Part shown: positions 24,565 to 31,249 of the stretch, in pieces
How positions within the stretch are numbered: the stretch's first letter is position 1
Layout: each line of letters starts with the position of its first letter
NCBI RefSeq assembly: GCF_039528515.1
Contig: NZ_BAAALT010000003.1
Span: forward strand, 205,671 to 269,670
Length of the DNA: 64,000 nucleotides
Source: Luedemannella flava
Lineage (GTDB): Bacteria; Actinomycetota; Actinomycetes; Mycobacteriales; Micromonosporaceae
Direction of reading: 5' to 3'
Notes under the pieces: model-generated
The model's database searches: none
What the model saw: the letters and a program-made list of their open reading frames with translations, nothing else
What the model was told of the DNA's origin: nothing
Program-made: the position numbers and the translations under genes

Positions 24565-26438
24565 TGTTCTTTCCGGTCGTAAGCGGCGGTAACGGCGGCG
24601 CGAAGAAAGTCGAGGTCGTCCCGCTTGGAGTTATCGATCATGTAGCGGAGCGACTGGCGCCGGTACGTATCGCCGGCGGCCGGGTCGGCGCCGGCCGCGA
24701 GCATCGCCCGCATGACCTCCGCCGGAGAGTCGACCTGCACCTGGGTCATGAGCGGGGTGTACCGCTGCGTGCTCTGACGGTTCACGTCGACGCCCGCCGT
24801 GACCAGCCACGGCACGATCTCGGCGGCGTCCGGCGAGCGCAGCACGTGCAGCAGGTTGCCGCCGGTCCGGTCGATGGTGAGCGGATCGGCGCCGGCGGCG
24901 ATGAGCGCGTGGAAGAGGCTCGCGGAGCCGCCGTCGTAGAGCACCCCGGCCAGCGGGGTGCGGCCGAACAGGTCGCGGGTGTTGATGTCGAGGCCGGCGG
25001 CGAGCAGCCGGTTGAGCAGCGTCACCCCGCCGATTTTGACCAGGTGGTGCAAGGGTCCGGCGTCCCAGCGGTCGCGCAGACCGCTCGGGTCCACGCCCAT
25101 GTCGAGCACGCTGACGAACGTGTCGGTGTCGCCATGGGTGATCGCCGCGACCGCGTGCCAGCGCAGCTGCTTCAGCGGCCGGGGCAGCCGGGACCTGGTC
25201 GCCCCGTGCCAGGCGTCGACGGCGTTGACGCAGGCCGGTGCCTCGCCGCCGAGGGCGCGCAGGACGCGTTCGCGGCGTCCCTCCTCCTCGGTGTGCTCAT
25301 GGGTGTACGGCCGCCCGTCGCGCCAGCCGACCTGGTGCCACTGTCTGCCGCAGCGCACCCGGACCGCCGACACGTCCAGAGCCGGCGCGGGCGGGTGGTA
25401 GCCGGGGTCCGGCTGGTCCGGGAACAGCGCGGCCCGAACCAGCGGGTGGACCTCGTCGCTGCTGATCCGTCCGGTGCGTAGCAGCTCCAGGTCGGCCGGT
25501 CGCTGCCACAGCGGCCGGTCCAGGCGGGGGACGTTCTCGACGTCGGCGGTGGACCAGTGGCGATGGGTCGCTATCAGCTGTCCGGGCGCGCCGAGGGACA
25601 GCAGCACGCGTTGCCCACCCCAGTCGTTGGTGCCCCGAACCATGACCATCGGCGGCCCGGACGGCCGCTCCAGCATCTGTCGGACCACGGGCACCAGCAC
25701 CGGGACCATCGCGCTGAACGCCTCGGGAAAGGCCGCCTCGGGCGAACGTCGGGCGTACTCGTCGCTCGGCTGCAGGTCGGACGTGACGCCGGCGATCTCC
25801 CAGGCCTGCCCGATCCGGCCCTCGTCCTGCAGGTCGATGACCCGTTCCAGGAGCGCCACCGGGTCATCGGAGGCGGCGTCGGCGCGGTACGGGCGCCCGT
25901 CGCGGGCGAAGAACGGTGCCCGGTCACCCCCGAACCGGGGCAGCAGCAGGTGGGTGGCGTGGGCGTCCCACAGGTACCGCGATCCGGCCCAGTCCTCCAA
26001 CGGCTGACGCGTCCGGGGGTCGCCGACATGCAGCTGCGGGACCTGGGGACGCTCGTCGGCCACCGGGTTGCGCACGTACAGCGCGAGACTGTCGCAGTAC
26101 CAGGCCAGCGCGACCCGCCAGCGGGGCAACAGCAGGCCCGAGCCGCCCGCGGCGTGCCGCGGCAGGTGCCACCGCACCAGGTCGGGCGCGAGGCGGCGCA
26201 GGTCGTCGGTGAGCCGCGCCGCGATCTCGTTGCCGTGCCGGTCGGCGACGTCCGCTAGGTCGATATGGACGTCGAACCGGGCGGCCGCGCAGGCGCCCCG
26301 CCAGTCCCCGGCCTCGCGCCGCGCGGTCGCCCCGGCCACCATCCGCGCCGGCATGCCGTACCGGCGGGCAGCGAGCCAGCCGGTCGCGTTGGCGTTGACG
26401 AAGACGCTGCGAGCGGAGCGGCCCTCGGGTGGGCTCAC
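24561..26438 (-). CDS. Ankyrin-repeat protein B, copy 2
   Basis: 625 residues from GTG. An uncharacterised N-terminal region of about 400 residues (blocks ANATGWLAARRYGMPARMVA, LAPDLVRWHLPR, SRYLWDAHATHLLLPRFGGD) is followed by four or more ankyrin repeats to the C-terminus. Ankyrin stacks bind proteins, so it may be a scaffold or substrate adaptor for the MoxR-VWA pair. It is a paralogue of protein A, and keeping two diverged copies side by side suggests different partners or a heterodimer. Confidence 0.82.
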   Translation of the reverse strand: MSPPEGRSARSVFVNANATGWLAARRYGMPARMVAGATARREAGDWRGACAAARFDVHIDLADVADRHGNEIAARLTDDLRRLAPDLVRWHLPRHAAGGSGLLLPRWRVALAWYCDSLALYVRNPVADERPQVPQLHVGDPRTRQPLEDWAGSRYLWDAHATHLLLPRFGGDRAPFFARDGRPYRADAASDDPVALLERVIDLQDEGRIGQAWEIAGVTSDLQPSDEYARRSPEAAFPEAFSAMVPVLVPVVRQMLERPSGPPMVMVRGTNDWGGQRVLLSLGAPGQLIATHRHWSTADVENVPRLDRPLWQRPADLELLRTGRISSDEVHPLVRAALFPDQPDPGYHPPAPALDVSAVRVRCGRQWHQVGWRDGRPYTHEHTEEEGRRERVLRALGGEAPACVNAVDAWHGATRSRLPRPLKQLRWHAVAAITHGDTDTFVSVLDMGVDPSGLRDRWDAGPLHHLVKIGGVTLLNRLLAAGLDINTRDLFGRTPLAGVLYDGGSASLFHALIAAGADPLTIDRTGGNLLHVLRSPDAAEIVPWLVTAGVDVNRQSTQRYTPLMTQVQVDSPAEVMRAMLAAGADPAAGDTYRRQSLRYMIDNSKRDDLDFLRAAVTAAYDRKEQ

Positions 26439-26456
26439 GTGCGCGCGGCCCGGGGG

Positions 26457-28346
26457 TCAGTCATCGTCGTCGTCCGCGTACTCGGGCTCCGCCACCCCGG
26501 CCGCCTTCGCCGCGGCCACCAGGAAGTCGAGGTCGTCCCGGTCGTACTGGTCGATCATCTCGAGAATGGTCTGTTCGGTGTACTCGTCGGAGCAGTTGGG
26601 GTCCGCGCCCGCGTCGAGGGTGGCCCGCAGCGTGGCGGCCGGCGCGGAGGTCAGCACCTGGGCCAGGAGCGGCGGGCGCCCGTACTCGTCGGTGTCGGTG
26701 AGGCTGACGCCCGCCTCGACCAGCCACGGCACGATACGGTCGGCCTCGGTCGAGCGGAGCAGGTGCAGCGTCGAGTCGCTGGCGATGTCGACGGCGAGGG
26801 GGTCGGCACCCGCGTCCAGCATGGCGCGGGCCAGGTCGGCGGACGCGCCGTCGAAGAGGGCGGCGGCGAGCGGGGTGCGCTCCTTCCCGTCGCGGCCGTT
26901 GATGTCCATGCCGGCGGCGAGCAGCCGCTTGAGCAGCGCCTCCTGGTCGCCGTGCAGCTTCGCGAGCTTGTGCAACGGCCCCCGGTTCCACCGGTCGCGC
27001 ACGCCGACCGGGTCGACGCCCACGTCCAGCAGGTGGGTGAACTCGTCGGCGTTGCCGTGCGCCAGCGCCGTCAGGGCGTGGCTGCGCAGTTCGCGCAGGG
27101 CCCGGGGCAGCCGGGCCGTGGTCGACCCCTGCCAGGTCTCGGCGACGGTGAAGCAGCCGGGCACCTCGCCGCCGAGGGCGCGCATGACGCGCTCGCGCTG
27201 CGCCTCCTCCTCGGTGTGGTCGTGGGTGTACGTGCGCCCGTCGCGCCAGCCGACCTTGTGCCACTGCCCGCGGCAGCGCACCGGCACCGCCGTCGCGGCG
27301 ACGGACGGCACGCGCGGCTGGTAGCCCGGGTCGGCCTCGTCCGGGAACAGCGCCGCACGCACCAGGGGGTGCAGCTCGGCGGTCGTGATCCGGTCGGTGC
27401 GCAGCAGTTCGACGTCGGGGAACCGCTGCCAGTGCACCCGGTGCAGCTCGAGCATGTCGCGGGTGTTCCGGTCCGCCCGCGACGCCCGCAGTTCGCCGTC
27501 GTCCAGGCGCAGCAGCACGGGCGACGTCCAGCCGAAGGACGGCCGCAGCAGGATCCCGTCCGGTGCGTCCGGCCCGTTCAGCAGCCGTCGGGCGACGGGA
27601 ACGAGCGCCGGGACCATCGCCCCGAACCCTTCCGGGAACTGGTCATCGGCGCCCGGGTCGCCCCACCGCCGCTTGGCCTCCGGGAAGGTCGCCGGCACCC
27701 CGGCGACGGCCCACGCCTGCTCGACCTCGCCCGCGTCCTGCAGGGTCAGGACCCGTTCCATCAGCGCGACCGGGTCGTTGTCCACGCCATCCGCGGCCCG
27801 GGGCCGACCGTCGCGGTCGAAGAACGGCGTCCGGTCGCCGCCGCCGACCCGGTGCAGCAACAGGTGGGTCTCGCGCGCATCCCACAGGTAACGGCCCTGG
27901 ATCCAGTCGTCCTGGCGCCCCCGGGCGAGGGGGAGCGGCGCGAGGCGCAGCTCCGGCCGCTGCGGGCGCTCGATGTGGGCGGGCGTGACGACGTACAGCG
28001 TGACGTCGCCGTAGGCGGCGAGCCGGATCTTCCGATCGGGCGTGAGCAGGCCCATGCCGTCCCGGCCCCGGCGTGGCAGATGCCACCGTACGAGATCGGG
28101 CACGAGATGGCGCAGGTCGTCCTCGACCCGGCCGGCCACCTCCGCGCCGAACCTGTTGGCCACGTCCGGCAGGTCGATGGCGACGTCGACGCCAGCGGCC
28201 GCGCAGGCGCCCCGCCAGTCGCCGGCGAGACGGCGCTCACCGGCCCCGGCCACCATCCGGGCGGGGACCGCGAACCGGCGGGCCGTCAGCCAGCTGGTGG
28301 CGTTGTGGTCGACGAACGCGCGCCGGGCCAGGGTCTTGTCCGTCAT
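26457..28346 (-). CDS. Ankyrin-repeat protein A, copy 2
   Basis: 629 residues, ATG overlapping the LRR stop. It has the same plan as protein B: an N-terminal region (ATSWLTARRFAVPARMVAGA, LVPDLVRWHLPR, GRYLWDARETHLLLHRVGGG), a GWRDGRTYTHDHTEEE block, then ankyrin repeats and an acidic tail. No signal or membrane segment is present. The N-terminal domain is shared only between these two genes in the window and I cannot assign it to a known fold. Confidence 0.82.
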   Translation of the reverse strand: MTDKTLARRAFVDHNATSWLTARRFAVPARMVAGAGERRLAGDWRGACAAAGVDVAIDLPDVANRFGAEVAGRVEDDLRHLVPDLVRWHLPRRGRDGMGLLTPDRKIRLAAYGDVTLYVVTPAHIERPQRPELRLAPLPLARGRQDDWIQGRYLWDARETHLLLHRVGGGDRTPFFDRDGRPRAADGVDNDPVALMERVLTLQDAGEVEQAWAVAGVPATFPEAKRRWGDPGADDQFPEGFGAMVPALVPVARRLLNGPDAPDGILLRPSFGWTSPVLLRLDDGELRASRADRNTRDMLELHRVHWQRFPDVELLRTDRITTAELHPLVRAALFPDEADPGYQPRVPSVAATAVPVRCRGQWHKVGWRDGRTYTHDHTEEEAQRERVMRALGGEVPGCFTVAETWQGSTTARLPRALRELRSHALTALAHGNADEFTHLLDVGVDPVGVRDRWNRGPLHKLAKLHGDQEALLKRLLAAGMDINGRDGKERTPLAAALFDGASADLARAMLDAGADPLAVDIASDSTLHLLRSTEADRIVPWLVEAGVSLTDTDEYGRPPLLAQVLTSAPAATLRATLDAGADPNCSDEYTEQTILEMIDQYDRDDLDFLVAAAKAAGVAEPEYADDDDD

Positions 28347-29488
28347 CGGTACACGCTCGCGATGGCCATGATGTCCTCGGGGGCCGGGGTGGCAGGACGT
28401 AGGGCGACGGCGGCGACCCGCTTGAGCCGGCGCGGCACGCCGGTGCCGAGACCCAGCAGCTCGAGGTCGGTGCCCGCGTCGAGGGCGGCGACGAGCAGCC
28501 GGGCGCCGCGCCCGGTCACGCCGGTGTTGCGCAGGTCCAGGCGCCGCAGGCCGCTGCCCGGCAGGGCGGTGGCCGGCGCCGCCGCGCCCTCGTCGCCGAC
28601 CGTGTTGTCCTCGGCGGCGAGCGCGAGGGATGACGGCGGCCGGGCCAGGTCCAGCGTGGACAGTGCGGTCAGCCGCGCGGCCAGGCTGCGCACACCGGCG
28701 GGGGTCAGGCCGTTGCCGCCCAGGCCCAGCACGACCCGCCGGTCCGAACCCGCGCGGTCGGCCAGGGCGCGGGCCACCGCCGCGGCGCCCGCGTCACCGA
28801 GCCGCCCGGCGGCCAGGTAGAGCTCGTTGACCCCGGCGTGGCGTAGCAGGTCGGCGAGGAGCTCCCCGGCCTCCGGGCCGAGACCGTTGCCACCCAGGTA
28901 GAGCCGCTCCATCGGCGTCGCGCGGTCGCGCAGCGCGTCAACGAGGGCCCGCAGGCCCGTGACGCTCAGGCCGGTGTTGGTCAGGTCGAGCGTGCGCACG
29001 GTCGCGTTGCCGGCCAGCGCGCCGGCGATCGCCGCCACGCCCGCGTCGCCGATCGGGTTGCGCTTGAGCCACAGCGCGCGCACGGTGTCGTCGGTGGCGA
29101 TCCGGTCGACCAGCGGCGCCAACCCGGGGGCGTCGATGTGGTTGCAGCCGAGGTAGAGCGTGCGCACCCCGTGGTCGGCGCCCAGCGCGTCGGCGAGCAC
29201 CGCCACCCCGGCCGCCCCGAGGCTGTTCGTGCCGAGCAGCAGGTGCGCGGTGTGCGGCGACCCGACGGCGACCGGGATGATCCGTCGCGCGTCGAGCGGG
29301 CTCAGCGCCTGCTTGCACAGGTCGAGCCGGCCGTCGGGCTGCAGCGTGCCGCGCGGGAACGTGAGTGCGTCCGGGACCGGGGCCGGGTCGTCGAGCCGGG
29401 CCACGAGCGGGTCCAGCTCGCGGTCGTGGTCGGCGCCGGTATGTGTCAGCGGCGCGGGGCACCGCACCGGCACCGGTTCGCTCACCAT
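28343..29488 (-). CDS. Leucine-rich-repeat protein, ribonuclease-inhibitor type
   Basis: 381 residues. Repeats of about 28 residues follow the ribonuclease-inhibitor pattern: VRTLYLGCNHIDAPGLAPL, VRALWLKRNPIGDAGVAAIA, VRTLDLTNTGLSVTGLRALV, MERLYLGGNGLGPEAGELLA. These form a horseshoe that binds proteins. ATG at 29488 lies within the end of the SDR gene (7-base overlap; a GTG at 29485 would give 4). It is the complete version of the gene broken at 7374. A short N-terminal extension rich in Pro and Asp precedes the repeats. Confidence 0.85.
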   Translation of the reverse strand: MVSEPVPVRCPAPLTHTGADHDRELDPLVARLDDPAPVPDALTFPRGTLQPDGRLDLCKQALSPLDARRIIPVAVGSPHTAHLLLGTNSLGAAGVAVLADALGADHGVRTLYLGCNHIDAPGLAPLVDRIATDDTVRALWLKRNPIGDAGVAAIAGALAGNATVRTLDLTNTGLSVTGLRALVDALRDRATPMERLYLGGNGLGPEAGELLADLLRHAGVNELYLAAGRLGDAGAAAVARALADRAGSDRRVVLGLGGNGLTPAGVRSLAARLTALSTLDLARPPSSLALAAEDNTVGDEGAAAPATALPGSGLRRLDLRNTGVTGRGARLLVAALDAGTDLELLGLGTGVPRRLKRVAAVALRPATPAPEDIMAIASVYR

Positions 29489-30819
29489 GCCACCTCCCGG
29501 TAGTCCTTGAGGAATACCCCGTACGCCGGCTCGCCCCGCACGCCGCGCACGATCGGGTCGTACACCCGGGCGGCCCCGTCGATGACGTCCAGCGGTGGCC
29601 GGAAGCCGGCCGCGCGTTCGGCCTGTTTGCTCGGGTGTGGGCGCTCGTCGGTGACCCAGCCGGTGTCGACGCTGCACATGTAGATGCCGTCCGCGGCATA
29701 CTCGGCGGCGACGGTGCGGGTCAGCATGTTCAGGCCCGCCTTGGCCATGTTCGTGTGCGGGTGCCGGGCCGTCTTCGCCGCCCGGCTGAAGCTGCCCTCC
29801 ATGGCGGAGACCTGCACCACGTACCGGTCGGGGTGTTTCGACTCGACGAGCAGGTCACGCAGCTGGCCGGTGAGCAGGAACGGCACGAAGCCGTTGATGA
29901 CGTGCACCTCCAGCCACTCCCGGGGGCTGACCTCGCCGACGCGCAGCGTCCAGCTGTTGGTGTCGCGCAGGTCGAGCGGCTCGCCCGTCTCGTCGCGCAG
30001 CGTGGCGGGGAACAGCTCCAGTGCCGACCGCACGGCCACGGCCCGCGTCTGGTCGCCGCCGGGACCGCCGGTCACCGTCACCGACGCCGGCAGACCCATG
30101 AGGGGAGCACGTTCGGCAGCCCGCACCTCGCGGTGGTACTCCACCGGGCGGGCGATCGTCTGGGCCGCGTTGTTGACCAGGATGTCGAGCTGACCCCAGC
30201 GTTCCCGCACGGCGTCGACCAGGCCGAGCACGCCGGGCAGGTCGATGAAGTCGACGCCGTGGATCCACAGCCGGTCCAGCCAGTCCGACGCGTCGGACAC
30301 CGCCGCGAAGCGGCGCGCCGCGTCGTTCGGGAAGCGCGTCGTGACCAGCACCTCCGCGCCGTCGCGCAGCAGCTTCAGCGCGGTGTGGAAGCCAATCTTG
30401 ATGCGTCCGCCGGTCACCACCGCGCGCCGTCCGGTCAGGTCGCAGCGCGCGTAACGGCGCTCGGCATTCTCAGCCGCGCAGGACGGGCACAGCATGTGGT
30501 ACTCGGAGTCGAGGTCCCGGTAGCTGTCCTTGCAGACGTAGCACCGGCGCCCGCCGCGCAGCCCGCTCGTGAACCGGTCGGCCGCCGGCGCGTCCGGGCT
30601 GGGGATCTCGTCCGTGAACCGCCGCGCGGTCGCGACGACCGCGTGGTCGTGCTCGCGGCGCTCGTCACGGCGGGTCGCCTTGCGGTGCTTCTTGCCGGCC
30701 CGGTACGCGTGGTCGACGGCCTGGCGGACCTCGGACAGGATGGGATCGGCTGGGTCCTCCGCGACTCTCGCCAGGATCTTCAGGCAGGCCGCGATGTCCG
30801 TCGCCGACAGCGGCTCCAC
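29482..30819 (-). CDS. Zinc-finger short-chain dehydrogenase/reductase-like protein
   Basis: 445 residues from GTG at 30819 (GGAAGG six bases upstream; the ATG at 30825 directly abuts that site). Residues 1-95 are a charged helical segment, then a four-Cys knuckle CYVCKDS...MLCPSC, then a Rossmann domain: TGGRIKIGFHTALKLL, DILVNNAAQ and VSAMEGSF. The active-site Y-x-x-x-K reads T-N-M-A-K (HPHTNMAKAGLNML), so the catalytic Tyr is missing and ordinary reductase chemistry is doubtful. First protein of the operon; its start lies 22 bases after the tRNA-like RNA. Confidence 0.85.
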   Translation of the reverse strand: MEPLSATDIAACLKILARVAEDPADPILSEVRQAVDHAYRAGKKHRKATRRDERREHDHAVVATARRFTDEIPSPDAPAADRFTSGLRGGRRCYVCKDSYRDLDSEYHMLCPSCAAENAERRYARCDLTGRRAVVTGGRIKIGFHTALKLLRDGAEVLVTTRFPNDAARRFAAVSDASDWLDRLWIHGVDFIDLPGVLGLVDAVRERWGQLDILVNNAAQTIARPVEYHREVRAAERAPLMGLPASVTVTGGPGGDQTRAVAVRSALELFPATLRDETGEPLDLRDTNSWTLRVGEVSPREWLEVHVINGFVPFLLTGQLRDLLVESKHPDRYVVQVSAMEGSFSRAAKTARHPHTNMAKAGLNMLTRTVAAEYAADGIYMCSVDTGWVTDERPHPSKQAERAAGFRPPLDVIDGAARVYDPIVRGVRGEPAYGVFLKDYREVAW

Positions 30820-30840
30820 GCACATCCTTCCCCTTGAGAC

Positions 30841-30917
30841 GGTGGGGTCGGTCGGATTCGAACCGACGTCCTCCAGCTTGGGTACGGGCGCGACGACCTC
30901 TGCGCTACGACCCCACC
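30841..30917 (-). ncRNA. tRNA-like RNA lacking a canonical anticodon arm
   Basis: Read on the minus strand, GGGGTCG pairs with CGACCCC as a 7-bp acceptor stem, extended to 10 bp by GGT/ACC. After TA comes a D arm GCGC-AGAGGTCGTC-GCGC with A14 and GG, and a perfect T arm GTCGG-TTCGAAT-CCGAC. Between D and T arms only 20 bases remain (30868-30887), where a tRNA needs at least 22, and I find no 5-bp stem with a 7-base loop containing U33. It therefore looks like a noncoding tRNA mimic, not a decoding tRNA. The 3' end reads ACC rather than CCA. It opens the transcript of the SDR-to-VWA operon. Confidence 0.75.
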
Positions 30918-30926
30918 GCGGGCGAG

Positions 30927-30955
30927 ACACTATCAGCGCCCGCCGACAAGACCAA
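30927..30955 (-). promoter_or_regulatory. Promoter of the tRNA-like RNA and operon
   Basis: On the minus strand TTGGTC (30955-30950) and TAGTGT (30932-30927) are 17 bases apart. The start point would fall near 30920, within about 3 bases of the 5' end of the tRNA-like structure, so the RNA forms the very beginning of the transcript. Confidence 0.6.
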
Positions 30956-30988
30956 CTCCTGACTACACCTCGCCGGTGGCGTTGGACA

Positions 30989-31249
30989 GAGAGCGCCGCT
31001 GGCAAGGCACCCATCAGGCCGGACTGGCCGCGTCTTCGTCCAGCCGCCATGCACGCGCTGCTGCGGGCGAAGTTCGACCAGCATCCGCGGCTGGCGGATG
31101 TGCTCGTCGCGACCGGTGACGCCCGCATCGACTACAGCGCCCATTCCGCGTACTGGAGCGGTGGGCCGAAAGGCCGCAACTGGCTGGGCCGGCTTCTCGA
31201 GCTGGTCCGTTCAGAGATCGTGGCCCAACGAGCCGGTTTCCTGTCCTAG
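30989..31249 (+). pseudogene. NADAR-domain protein, C-terminal remnant
   Basis: 87 codons whose translation ESAAGKAPIRPDW, then MHALLRAKFDQHPRLADVLV, YWSGGPKGRNWLGRLLELVR matches the C-terminal half of NADAR (YbiA/DUF1768) proteins, which act on ADP-ribosyl or riboflavin-pathway N-glycosides. The N-terminal half, with the catalytic region, is missing and the frame upstream runs antisense through the tRNA-like RNA. An ATG at 31049 could still yield 66 residues. The stop overlaps the 3' end of the next minus-strand gene. It is probably debris of a larger conflict-type locus. Confidence 0.65.

Larger units (their letters stand above)
21255..28627. repeat. Long direct repeat, copy 2 (intact context)
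   Basis: Matches 1-7373. Here both flanks continue smoothly: the STAND gene is complete on the left and the LRR gene, SDR gene and tRNA-like RNA are complete on the right. This is therefore the copy whose context can be trusted. Confidence 0.95.

Noticed and set aside
1..28627. Treating the repeat as proof of a recent gene duplication or transposition
   Set aside because: No transposase, terminal inverted repeats or target duplication are visible, and the repeat ends at an N, so an assembly cause is simpler.
26265..28820. An 851-codon plus-strand frame
   Set aside because: Antisense to ankyrin protein A and the LRR gene; low-complexity composition, no motif.
30841..30917. Annotation as an ordinary tRNA
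   Set aside because: Acceptor, D and T arms fit, but no anticodon arm with U33 can be formed and the interval is too short.
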